Assembly (NCBI GenBank): GCA_001584585.1
Contig: LSYV01000008.1
Location: 2,328,869 to 2,392,868, forward strand
Length of the DNA stretch: 64,000 bases
Reading direction: 5' to 3'
Source of the DNA: Gonium pectorale
Lineage: Eukaryota; Chlorophyta; Chlorophyceae; Chlamydomonadales; Volvocaceae
Below, piece after piece: positions 9,689 through 20,900 of the stretch. Position 1 is the stretch's first letter. Each line of letters starts with the position of its first letter. The position numbers and the translations under genes are program-made. Below the pieces are notes generated by a model. It was not told where the DNA came from and did no database searches. It saw nothing but the letters and a program-made list of their open reading frames with translations.

Positions 9689-12600
9689 CTACCCGCGCGC
9701 AACAGCATCGTAGCCGCTCTCCCCCCGTCCAATGCCCCGCCCTCGGCCCCTGCCACCCGAGCTGCGCCCGCCACCCCGTGGGAAGGAACGGCCACCACGG
9801 CGCCCGCCGTCGCGGCCGCCGCGCCCACCACGCCGTCCAGCGAACCCGCGGCCGCCATTACCATACTCGCCAGCCTGTTCCTCGTCGCCCTCCTCCAGCC
9901 CGCCTCCCGAGGTCCCGGCGTCGGCATCAGGTCCCGGCATTTGCATAGCGGGCCCCTGCTCAGCCGCCTGTGGTCGGCCGGCTACGGCAACCTGAGCGGC
10001 AGCCGCCGCTGATGCCGGCGCCGCACCCGTCGCGGGCGGGCTCTTCGTGGGCGGCTGCGGCCCGGGCGCACCCTCCTGTCGCGCCGCTTGCTGCGCCTGC
10101 TGCCGGGCCTTCCGTGCCGCCCTCTTGGAAACCTCCTGCTCGCGCGGCTGCTCCTCGTCCTTGCCATGCTGCGCCTGCTCGCCCTCCCGCTCGCCCTGCT
10201 CATGACCCCCCTCCGGCTGCTGCTGCGCGTGCTTCTGCTGCCAGGCCGCATAGTAGTTGACACCGTGAGGCTGATAGACGGGCTGATAGCCGGCGTCGCT
10301 CCGCTGCTCCGGACCGCCTCCCTGTCGCGGTTGTGCCGGCTGGCGCTGCGGCGCGGCACCTACGGCCTGTCCCTCCGGCTCAGGCTTCCCACTCGGATGC
10401 TCCGGCTGCTGTACCGTCGCAGGCGCCGCACGAGCCTTCATTCCACGCGCGGGGCGCTCCTTGCCATCGGCCGGGCGCGCGGCACCGGGCCGGCTGCTCG
10501 CCGATGCCGTTGCCCTGTCTCCGCTCCCATCCGCACCGCCCTGCGACCGGGCCGTCGGGTGCTCGGTGCCCTGCCACTCAGCAGCTGTGGACTCGTCCTG
10601 GGGCAGATGCTCATGCCGCCGCTGCGGTTTGGCCGGGTGCGCCGGCGTCGGCCGCTGTCGCAGCGCATCTGCCGCTAAAATGCTGGCCTGCTCTGCGCCG
10701 CGAACATAGACCTCACGCACGGCAGGGCGCGGCTCCCGGCCGCTTGCTGCCCGCCCGGCGGCCGCACCATCCCCGGTCTGGCGCTGCGGCTGCGGCGACT
10801 CGGCCGCCGGCGCCGCTACGCGAGCCACAGCGGCATTGCTGGGCTCTTCGCTCGTCTGCTGCGCCTCCACCGGCCTTCCAGCAGACAGGTCGGCCTTCTT
10901 GCTGCCGAACGCTGGAGAAGCTGAGCGGGCGAAAAGCGCAGCTGCCGCTGCTGCTGCTGCAGCGGCAGCAGCTGATGGCTTGCTGGTGCCAGTCGGCGCA
11001 GCCGGCGTAGCCGCCAGTGCGGAAGGAGATCCTGACCTCGCTGACACGGGCGCAGCTGGCGCCGTCGCCTCCACCGGCACAGATTTCGCCGCCGGTGTCG
11101 TCGGATTCTGCGGCTGCTGCTGGAACGGGTTCGGCTTGAACGACCCCACGGCTCCGGGGGTGTTCGGCCTCGAAATAGCAGCCGCCGTGGCCGCCTTGAA
11201 CACTGCCGCCGCCGCCGCTGCCGCCGCCGCCATAGGCCCCGTCGTGGGCATGCTGGGTCGGGCGGGGGCAGCTCCGCTGCCTACCGCGCCGGGCCGGCTA
11301 TCAGCGCCGCTGGGCGGAGGCTGTTGCGCCGGCGAACCCGAGTCTGTCGCTGCCGGCACTGGCAGCGGCGACCCACTTCCCGAGCATTCCGGCAGCATGG
11401 CCGCCGCCGGTCCTGCCGGTGCAGACGCGGGCGCGGGATAGCTTCCAGAGCCCTGGCGAGTGCTTCCAGAGCTGCCGCACGACGCGCGCTCCAATGCCAG
11501 CAGCACCGGCACTGCTGCGGAACCGCCGCACATGCTACCAGCCCCGCTCATGCGGCTGGGGCCCGAAGGCGCCGCGCTTGCGGCGTGTAAGGGCTTGGCG
11601 GGGGCGTGCTCGGGCGCCGCCTTCTGCGGCAGCGGCGGCGCTGGCGGCCGCTGGGGTTCAGATGCTGTGTGAGCGTTGTTCGTGTCGTAGTGTCGGTAAC
11701 CCACATCGTCGTTACCGCTGTCGCTAGCGCCCGATGTGCCCCTGCTGGCAGCTGGGCTTCCTCGTCCGCCAGAGTGACCGCCGCTGCCCTGCTGGAGGGC
11801 AGCGGCGGCGCTGTTGGATGCAGCTCTGTCGGGCCCGAACCCAGACGCGGCAGCCGGCCCATGGCGTCTAGGAGAGGAGCCGCCGGCACCTGCGCCCTTG
11901 CTGTCGCGCCTGCGACCCTGCGACGGCGGCCGCTGCTGTAAAGCCTGCTGCCGCCCGTTCTCCCCAACGTGGCGCCCACCTTTCGCTGGCTTTCCTGCCG
12001 CACCGTCTTCATTCACCTGGACGGCTGGTGGTCCTCCTGCGCCCGCGGCTGGCCCGGCCTGGCAGCCGGTGCTGCTGGCGTGCCGAGTTATGAGAAGCTG
12101 ATCGTCGCTGGTACCGCCAGGCTCGACAGCTGCAGAAGTTGACTGCGCAGTGGCACCCGGCTGCATTGGCATCTGCATCACGTCGCGCGGCCCAGCCAAC
12201 CCACCCTCCTCTATGTCCGCCACAGCCTGCTGCGGGCGAGTGTCTCGGTTGCCCGCCCCGTTGCCGTGCCAAGGCATGGGCAGGTGTGACGCCGGAAGCA
12301 GATCGGTGGCTGTGGCGGTGAGGTCCGGGGTCGTGCCCGACAGCTCGACAGACGCCAAGGAGAGACCCCACCGGGCGCGTGGGCCATCGGAGGCAGGCGC
12401 GTGCTGGCCCAGCACACCAGATGCCAGCGCGATCTGTGATAGTACGGCAGAGGGGACACATTGAAGATGACCACAGAAGAACCTCGCCGTTCCAAAGCGG
12501 TGAAGGCTGGACTGCACGACGCTATCAACGCAAAAGGGGGAAGCTGACAGCTAGAAAGGTGCAGACTGCTGTGGGATTGAGTCGTGGTTCACAGCCTCAG

Positions 12601-13412
12601 CAGGTGCTTCAGCAGCCAGAAACGCGGTTAACGTCCCGAGAAGGAGCTGTGGCATATCGACACTCGAGAGCTGCGGCCGTGTCCTCACCCGGACGCGTGG
12701 CTTGGCCCTGATCCTGCCTGACACATTGAGGCCTGGCTTGACCACACTTGCCACGGACGCGCCGGAAAGGGCGTCATCCAGCGATGCGCCGTCGAGCTGC
12801 AGTTGGGTGCAGTGGTCAGCACATAAGGTTAGCCATGCAAAGACCACGTGTGCATGCATATACGGTAGTTGCAGGCGCATGCCACTCATAATTTGAGGCG
12901 GATCCAGATGAAGATGCAAAGATTTGAAGGATGGTGCCAAACCCACAGTCACGGCCTTCCGGCACGCACCCGAAGCGCCAGGACCTCCGGGTCAGCAGGA
13001 TCCAGGTCGTGTAGCAAGGGGTTGTACATTTGACCGGCAACGTCGTACACAACCCTGACCGCGAACTTCTCAAGCGCGGCCTCCATGCACTGTGTTGCAG
13101 CGCTCAGGTTCTGTAGTAAGAGGGGGATGCGAGGGTTCAGGGTACGTCTCGATGCAACAATACCCCGCGTGTCACTCTCCATACCGGAATCCAGTGCGCC
13201 GTCCTTGACCGCGCAAATTCCCCTGCTTAGCCATGGGCACTATGCCCCAGTCTCACCTGTGTTACATCAAGATCTTGCTCATGGTCGTGCGAACCCCAGC
13301 GGTCATCGTGCATATGGGTGGAAGCTTGCCAGAGCTTGCATATGGCTTCCCAGCCCAGAACCATCGCTTGCGCAACCAGATCATGAGCAGGAGATGAGTG
13401 GAAGCGGCTCAT
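9689..13412 (-). CDS. RGG-box, low-complexity protein (possible RNA-binding)
   Basis: Exons 13257-13412, 12970-13110, 12689-12796 and 9689-12433, all joined in phase 0, give 1049 residues. The N-terminal 135 residues are the only ordered-looking part: a helix around AMVLGWEAICKLWQAS, then LSAATQCMEAALEKFAVRVV and LDGASLDDALSGASVASVVK. The large last exon is rich in Ala, Gly, Pro, Gln and Ser, with several poly-Ala runs and a charged EGEREGEQAQHGKDEEQ-like zone near residue 930. The C-terminus is an Arg/Gly domain of about 45 residues (GRRGGRGGRDGGRRGGRSF and onwards). RGG boxes typically bind RNA and are arginine-methylated; that is family-level knowledge, so an RNA-binding or granule role is inference. 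An additional upstream exon cannot be excluded. I do not recognise the N-terminal domain. Confidence 0.78.
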
Positions 13413-13764
13413 TTCCGACAGATACGTGGCACGGCGAGGGGCTGCCTGCCCAAACCGCAGTGCCTAGTCAGTCTACGCTACTGCATTTTGGGCCAGGAAC
13501 AGCGAGATAGGGGGTGGATATTAGGCGAACCAGACTTTGAATTATGAAAAGCAGGAGCTTGTCGAAGCTAAGGATAAGTGTCTGATGTGCAATATGTGTG
13601 AGGACGAATGCTATGCATACAGAGGACGAAGGACGAGGCGCGTTGTCAAACTGCTGGAACGGCACTGACAGCCCCGGAAAACACCCTGAGCCAGGCCGCA
13701 GTGCTTGTAACAAACGCACATATTGTACAAAGCTTACACAACCCGCTAAAAACGCCCTTACAAC

Positions 13765-13799
13765 GAGCGACCCGAGCGACCCAAGCGACCCGAGCGACC
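13765..13799. repeat. Tandem repeat of a 9-bp unit (GAGCGACCC-like), about four copies
   Basis: Copies read GAGCGACCC, GAGCGACCC, AAGCGACCC and GAGCGACC. The 9-base period keeps reading frames open, which explains the Ser-Leu-Gly repeats in spurious frames on the other strand. Confidence 0.85.
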
Positions 13800-13893
13800 G
13801 TTTCACGGGAGCGCTTTGGTGGTCGCCTTAGGCATGCCAAAAAGCATGTGGTATTGTTGTGCCCAACGGTTAGGTTCTGAAACATGCAGCGTA

Positions 13894-13956
13894 GACATGT
13901 CCCATCGCCGGACATGCCCGATCGCCAGACATGCCCCATCGCCAGACATGCCCGGC
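13894..13956. repeat. Tandem repeat of a 17-bp unit, about 3.5 copies
   Basis: The unit is GACATGCCCCATCGCCA with small changes. Three full copies lie at 13894-13910, 13911-13927 and 13928-13944, and a partial one follows. It falls in noncoding sequence. Confidence 0.85.
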
Positions 13957-14393
13957 ACACCTGCCAGACATGGGGACCAGCTAATGGGTGCCTTAAGTGT
14001 GGCTTTCAAGATCCTGTCAAACATAGGCCAGGGTTGCAAAAGCGGACGCGGTGCCGGGCCCCCTCCGTCCCATCCCTTCCGCTCGACCTTTCGCCCTCCG
14101 GTCCCCCATGTATAGGGCATCGCAGCTACAGCCTACACATATTCTCAGCGGTCATGCGCGTGGTCGCGCCCTCCTTCGGTCCTGCAGGCTACAGTCAGGA
14201 CTCAGTGGCTCCGGACTGGCGACATGCACGCCGTGCATGCGGCACCCAAGCAAAATGGGACCATGGCCACCTAAACCCCGAACCACGGCGACGATAATGG
14301 CCAGACTACAACTCAAACCGTTGCTGTAACGCTACACACCATCTGCACTCTCCCTTCACTACACATGTCGCAAGGCGAGGCGCACTTCCCCCG

Positions 14394-16789
14394 TCATCCG
14401 CCGCGGCCCGATGCAACAGCGGCCGCTGCCGTCGCCTCGGGCACCGACCCTTGGCCGGCTTCCTGCACCAGCCCACAATCCACGATTCGCACGTCGGCCC
14501 GGGGCCGGCCGTCGGTCCCCTCCCCCTCCTGGGTCGGCAGCCGGGAGAGGCCATCCAGCACCTCGAGGCCCTCCAGCACCCGGCCGAAGGCAGCTGCGCG
14601 TGATTCAGGGGAGGCAGCAAGGCCGGATGGAGGGGGTGGAAGAAGCTAGGAAGCAAGCGGTACGAGACGTGAAGCACAGCGCGGCAAACAGTTCCCGGGG
14701 ACCAGGTCGGGAAGGGGGCCCCAATCTTTACGGCCTGCACAAAGAGAACCCCGGTACTCCCTCTGCCCTACGGCACGTTGCAACCAGGGCGCACCGCACC
14801 TGCTTTCCGATCGAGCGCAGGGGTCGTCACAAGGGTGAAGAAAAACCTGTGGAGATCGGAAAAGCGACACGGGTTGTTGATCCAATCCGTCCGGCGGCTG
14901 CCGACTTGGGCATAGCGCCACACAAGGCAAGGTGCAACCCCCCTCGAAGCCCAGAAATCCAGCGGCGCCATGTAAGGCATTCAGGCGCAGCAGCCATTCC
15001 CTTCAAGGCGCGTGTGTTTCCTCTGCGTTTCTGAACGAGGGGGCAAGCAATAGACCTACGAGAGCATCCCATGATTGCCAAGGTGTGACACGTCCTGCGT
15101 CACAACAACCATTCATGCCACAGCCGCACGGGGGCGCTCCCAAGGGGGCATCTCGTCACCGGATCCGCAGCCGCCCATCCTTGATGTACGCGCGGCTTCG
15201 GGTGGGGGTCATAACGCCGTGGTAGCACCCATACGCCGCCAATACCCTTGCCAGATGCATCTTGCCCATAACTGCCCATCGCCGTTTGTACGGACCGGAA
15301 CCGGCACCTACTGGCTGCGTAGCCGCCCCTCCTCGTCCAGAACCATGGACACGCTACCGCGCCGATGCCGTACGGCGTGCGTCTCCACGGGGAAGCTGGG
15401 GCCGAAGACGCTGACGCCGCCGGTGCCGTCGCCGGCCGTCACGTCGCCGCACCACACCGACCAGCCGCGCATCACACGATGCACGGGGCAGCCTCGGTAG
15501 CCGAACCCGCGATCGTGGGACGCTGCGGAAGGGTCACAGGCCGACGGCAGAACACGTCGCAGAACGAGGCATGCACGATGGAGAATACTCGGCGGTTGTT
15601 GCCTATCGTAAGCGCAGTGTCGCTTTGCTTGCGCAATCCACATTCTGGGGTAAACGCCGACTGAATGCAGCGCGTCTCGTCCTGGGATAGGTCGGTTTCC
15701 AGATGGGCCCCTCACCAGACAGCCAGTGCTCCATCAGCTGTGGCGCCTGCTCCGAATCAGCGTCCGGCGCACCCCATCCGGGCAGTTCCTATGTTTGTCA
15801 GCCCCTGGGGACCACTCATACAGCGCACCTAGCGCTGCGAAGTTCTCGCAGGTCTGTGGCGCCTCCTTTCCGAACAGCCCCACCACCACGCGGCCCGCGG
15901 GCGCGCCGTCGACCTCCCAGTCCATGAACACCCGCTGCGTCACGACGGGCTCTCGGAAGATACTTCGGTGGGGCGTGGGGGCAGACACGGATGCGGGGGC
16001 AGGGTTGGGTGCTGGGCGGTGGGCGTGCGACGAGGACAGATGCGTGTGTAACGTAGCGGTGGGTATGGGCTGGGGCCCTTGGGGCTGGGCGGGCTGGGGC
16101 GGTGGGTGATGAACATGTCGGTGATGAACATTGGTTCTGTGATCTGCCGCGCGACGGCGAAGGCACGCATGCCGCGGGCGCATTGGCCGCCAGTGCGAAT
16201 GCCACACCGAGTACCTCGCGCTGCGATGCGCTTGATTGCTGCAAGCAATTGCGATCCCTGCCTCCCAGCAGCCTCACGCCTCACGCAAATGTCGACTAGT
16301 ATCGTATCCATTGCCATTCCAAGTCCCCTACACTCCCACTCCAGCTCAACGGTCTTACACGTATATCTGCGGATGCACTTATGGCTCCACGGCCGATAAG
16401 CATTCTATACGCAGACGCCTTGGCGGTGGCACGGGGCAGAACCGTCCCCCATCCCACCCGCCCCGCCCCGCGCCGCCCCCATTATGCCCCCACACGCACC
16501 CGTACGCCAGCAGCGCCGAAGCGCCGAAGCCCATCGCAGCGATGATGGGCCATCGGCTCCGGAAGAAGGCGTGGGCCGCCCCCTCATCGCCTCCGACGGA
16601 CCCGAGTCCTATTGACGCAAGGGTGGTGCCTTGAGTTTTTTCCACATAGTTCGCAGGCCGTGGCTCAGGCCCCGCAGCCCAAGCGGCTCCGGTGCTGCAA
16701 AATTGGCAGCGAGCAGCGTATGCTCGTTGATGAAGCCCAGCGACTACGTGCGCCGGGCCGGTCGTTGCAAGCCTGCCGAAGCTCGACAT
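14394..16789 (-). CDS. Membrane-anchored cyclophilin-like protein, probable pseudoenzyme
   Basis: Exons 16500-16789, 15829-15962, 15312-15522, 14800-14846 and 14394-14593 give 293 residues with phases 2, 1, 2, 1. The first exon encodes an Arg-containing leader with few acidic residues (MSSFGRLATTGPAHVV) that could target mitochondria or plastid, then one hydrophobic helix around residues 80-97 (WPIIAAMGFGASALLAYG). The cyclophilin domain follows, from EPVVTQRVFMDWEVDG to VRIVDCGL. Compared by eye with human CypA, the catalytic Arg is kept (HRV), but F60, M61 and Q63 become W, S and W. The N102 region (ANA) becomes VLD, W121 becomes A and H126 becomes A. Prolyl isomerase activity is therefore unlikely. 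An Ala-rich tail ends the protein. Intron positions match those of the active cyclophilin at 23499-26072. The role is unknown; it may be a scaffold or peptide-binding protein. Confidence 0.85.
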
Positions 16790-17963
16790 GCAAACTGACT
16801 GTCAATGTAATTGTACACGACAGCAATCATGGGCCGATGAAATCGGAGGAGTTGCTATCCAGATCAGACTATTTCTCTAAGAAACGATACATAAGCACAA
16901 GAGCTGTTGGTAAAGTGGCAACCAGTGAGAGAAAACCTGCAACTGAAAACTAACTAACTGCCCCATATATACGGAGCCTACGGACTCTTTGATTGGGTTT
17001 GCGAGCGGCCCTTCCGTGATCCATATGATGTACGGTGGTCGTGGACCAGCTTACTTCACATTCCACGTGACACCTGTCAGGTTACAGGCAAAAGGTTACA
17101 CTACAAGGAAGATAAGCTGAAACAGGACGCGTGACAGCTGTGGCCAGGGGCAGCTGCGGGTGGGGCCTGGATTTCACGTGAAACCGGTCGGCGCGCATGT
17201 CCCACCCCAGGCTGCCCCAGGCTCCCGCACGCACCACCCGCAAGCTGCGTGACACTGTCGCCCGGCCACGTCTACTCCTCGACGCGCCAACAGATATTCA
17301 GCTTGCCCTGTACCCCAGTTGTCCATTTGCGCGGCCAGGGATGGTCCCAGCTACCGGCCTTTTTGCAAGTCAGGCATTATTCGCCGTCCGAGCAGGCTAC
17401 AGACTCAGGGAACATGTACATCTTGGTAACAGGAAATGACCCTCCAAAACACATGCGCAGGGCGCCGCTCCTTTGCTCCCCGCAGTCGCCAGCACCGTCC
17501 GCCACTGCCCAACGCGTCTCCCTCCTCAACGTGCGCGGTCAAGAGCAGGTTGGTTGGTCCCCTACACACCTGCAGCGACCGTGCATCACGTCATATGCTC
17601 TGCAGGGCAGCTCGGGCGCTGAGCAACACGCTCTTCTCCGCAGACCCACCTGCGCCATGACACAGCCCTCCGCAGCCCTCCGCAGCCTCCATTGGACCCC
17701 GCCTGCCCCGGCCATCCACGTCCAAGCCCCTTTCGCCGTTGCGGCTCCAACCTCGCCGCTGCACGGAGGCCACCGCCCTCAGCCCAATCCCCAAACGAGG
17801 CACTCAAGGCCTCCCCGCTTCCCCTTGCGCCGCTTTGGATCCTGCCTACCGGTAGTGCCTACCCAGTCCCCTCCCCACCACGTCCCTCAACTGCCAGCTG
17901 GGGCCGCCTCGCCGCCGCCCAGGCTCAATTCACCGGCTGTCGCCGGCGCCGCTGTGACCGCTG
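16790..17963. other. Intergenic region
   Basis: This region lies upstream of the cyclophilin-like gene and downstream of the MYND gene, both on the minus strand. It should contain the former's promoter and the latter's 3' UTR. Two minus-strand TGTAA signals lie at 17082-17100. Proline-rich open frames at 17200-17960 lack splice context and look like 3' UTR. Confidence 0.5.
17082..17100 (-). terminator. Paired TGTAA poly(A) signals for the MYND gene
   Basis: TTACA occurs at 17082-17086 and 17096-17100 on the plus strand, giving two minus-strand TGTAA motifs 14 bases apart and about 870 bases beyond the MYND stop codon at 17964. Confidence 0.5.
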
Positions 17964-20900
17964 CTAGGACCCCGCCGCCTTAAGCTCGGCGCAGGCAGAC
18001 CGATGCTCGGGCCACGCCTCGCGCTGACAGTCCCTGTTGCAGTACCGCACCGCCTTGCAGCCGGCGCAGGGTCGCGGGTTGAGGGCCGCCTCGGATGCGG
18101 CGCCGAAGTTAGTGCAGCGCGGGTTGCCGCAGATGCGCAGCCGTCGCACCGCCAGCGCCGCCGGTGGCACGCACACCTCGGGCGGCAGAGCGGCGACAAA
18201 CAACTCAGCCGCGAAGAAGTCGCCTTGAAGTCCTGACGACAGGCGCCTGGCTTCCTGCTCTATCAGCCGCTCCGCATTGGTCCCGTCGGGCAGCACCGGC
18301 TGGCCCAGGCCCGCCCGGTCCGCATCCAGAAAGGTCGCGCGGAGGCCGGCGGCGGCGGCCCGAAAGTCACTGTCAACGGCGCCGCCGTCGGCAACGCGCA
18401 GCAGCGCCATGATGACGCCTGCCGACCGTGCGTCGCCCAAGGCGAGGGCCGAGGAAGCGGCGGCACGGAGCGGCCGCCACAGTAAGCCTCGCTCCTGCGC
18501 CTCCCCGTCTTCCGCCTCCTTGGCGGGCCCCTCGTCGCCAAGGCCCTCCTCGAGCACCTGGAGCCACGCGCGTACGGATCCACTAACCTCCTCCATCGTC
18601 GCCAGCGCCACCACAGCCCCCGATATGCCGCTTGCCAGCTTGACGATTGCCTCTTGGTCAGTCCGCAACTGCGCGAGCCGCGACGGGTCAGCGCTGGCCT
18701 CCATCAGAGGGCACATCAGCGCCGCCGGCGCCGCCGCCAGCAGCCGGTGCGGCTGGCAGGCGAGCAGCTGCTCGAGGCTCAGGAGGCCGCAGACCTCGGG
18801 GATGCAGGAGGTTGCGAGCTCACGCACAGCGTAGTTGAGACTGTAGAGCACCTCACGGACCGCCGAGGCCGGCAGGGAGCGGGGCCCCGTGCTGGCGCTG
18901 CCGTTGCCCGGTGCAGCCGTCCGCACCGCCAGGCAGCTGGCCACGCATATGCCGGCTGCGCGTGCCAGCTGCGTCGCCAAAACGCAGGCGGAGCGGAGGG
19001 CCACAGCCAGCAGCTCGCGTCCCGCTGTCAGGTCTTCGGCTACGGGCGCCGCTTCCACACCTGTCCTGCCTCTGCCGCTGCTGCCGCCGCTGCCGCCGCC
19101 GCCGCTGCCGGGGCCAGCTGGCGAGGCAGCGCCCTCCTGCCGCTCCCGCAGCTGATCTCGCAGCCGGTTTACGCCCCACCCCACGCACATCAGCACCGAG
19201 GATGCGGGCTCCAGCAGCGCCGCCAGGGTGCCCGGCACTTGCAGCACCTGCGCGGCGTCGGCCGTCAGCCCCTCAAGTAGGACGCCCAGGACGCGGGCCC
19301 GCTTTACAGCCGTCACCAGCACGCCGAACCCCTCGCCACCCGGCTGCTTGGACCCTGCACTGTCGGACTCCGCCGGCGGCTGCGGCGAGTCGCCGGCGGC
19401 AGCGGACCTAGGTAGCGGCTGTAGCATCATCTGCAGGCCGGACTGCAGGATGGTGTTCACCCTTGGGGGCACGAGAGCAAGGTCGGCCGCCAGCGCCTTG
19501 ACATCGGCGCCAGCACCGGGCTCCGATGCGCGGTCGGCGGCGGTGAAGGCCAGGCGCAGGGCGCGGTCCAGGCTGGGCCCCAGGCCGGCTCGCACTAGCC
19601 GGCTGGACAGCTCCTCGCGCTCGGCGGTGCCCATTAACTCCAGACCTGCCAGCGGCCCCATTCCAAGGAGTTCAATCAAAGAAGCTAGGAGGGCAAGCTC
19701 ATAAAGATCGGCGCAGGTCTCCGGGCACCCGTCCGGCACGGCAATCAAACCAACATCCGTTTCCTCTCCTGGATTGCACAACGGATATGATGCGCACGAA
19801 GGCAACTTGAACCCGTTTCGGCCTGGTCTTGGGCGGCGATGAGCATGCCGAAGTACCGTGACCGCCGCCGCACAGCCCCACGGCTCACCCAGGTGAGGGA
19901 CGAGAAACCCGATGCCCTCCAGAGCTCGCACTAGCGCCGCCCCGTGAGAGCCTTTCATAACCTGGAAAAGGTTACCGATGGCAAGAGTGAAGCATCTAAG
20001 CAAAGCCGGGCACAGGGCCCGCAGCGGCGGTGAGTTGTCAACGGTACGGCTACGGCTTACTTCAGCGAAACACGCAGGGACGGGCGTCTCCTTCCCTCCT
20101 AATCCCCTTGCAGCTGGTCGTCTGCTGTGCCGAACCGCGTTGTGCAGCTTCAACGCTTTTCCTTACCGTGTTCATGGCAAGAGTAGTGGGCGGCTTTGGC
20201 GGCGCAATGCGGCCCTCCAGTCGCGCCGCGGTCGCCTCCACCGCCATCCCCAGGCTCCAGACTGCCGCACACAGCCAGTTTGGGAGGCACTTACGGGCCA
20301 CCGCCATCGCCTCTTTGCTCGGCTCCGAGTAGAATCGGAAGTCCAGGGTGGCTCGCAGGACCTGCGAAAGCGGGAGCCGATCAGTCTAGCATCTACAAAC
20401 GGGGCTCAAGGCTTGACGGGGACGCCATCCCACCGTGTGGAAAGTCGAGGGCTTTGAAGCCATCCCTGAAGGCCATTTGCCTAAGAAGACATAGCCCGAT
20501 AGGAAAGCACGACGTTGCAAAGGCTCTGATAAGACCAGTGCATGGAACCTGTCATGCTCTGTTGCACACTCGCAGCTGACGTGCAAACCTATCCAGCCCA
20601 ACCGCCCAAGGCGCTCGCCTGCGTCAGGACCGCTTGCCAGGTCGGCGGCGAGGGGCCGTAGGCACCACGCAGCCCTTGCCCCCGACACAGCCGGCACAGC
20701 GCCTCCGCCGCGCCTGCCGCCAGCTGGGCCAGCTCCCGCGGGGGCGGGGCACAGGACGGCGGATTTGCCGTGTCAAGGTGCACCCCGCGCCAGTAGCTCA
20801 GCGTGACGTACGCGATGTGGACGTGGAAGTCCTCGGGCTTGAGCGAGGCGCCGCTGCCGCCTGCTTTCGGCGGGAGGTCCGCCATCGTCACGGGCGCCCC

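Larger units (their letters stand above)
13413..14393. other. Intergenic region with two short tandem repeats
   Basis: This region lies between the start of the RGG gene and the stop of the cyclophilin-like gene, both on the minus strand. It contains two tandem repeats (listed separately) and TTACA at 13734-13738 and 13758-13762, either of which could serve as the minus-strand poly(A) signal of the cyclophilin-like gene. Open frames here are produced by the repeats. Confidence 0.5.

Noticed and set aside
13468..13806. Minus-strand frame starting with a Leu-Gly-Ser repeat
   Set aside because: The repeat comes from the 9-bp tandem repeat at 13765-13799. No start context, splice sites or homology were seen.
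15940..16317. Minus-strand frame containing ITEPMFITDMFITH, considered as an extra exon of the cyclophilin-like gene
   Set aside because: It lies inside the intron between exons 16500-16789 and 15829-15962, which already join in phase with a smooth peptide (LLAYGIFREPVV). Including it breaks phase.
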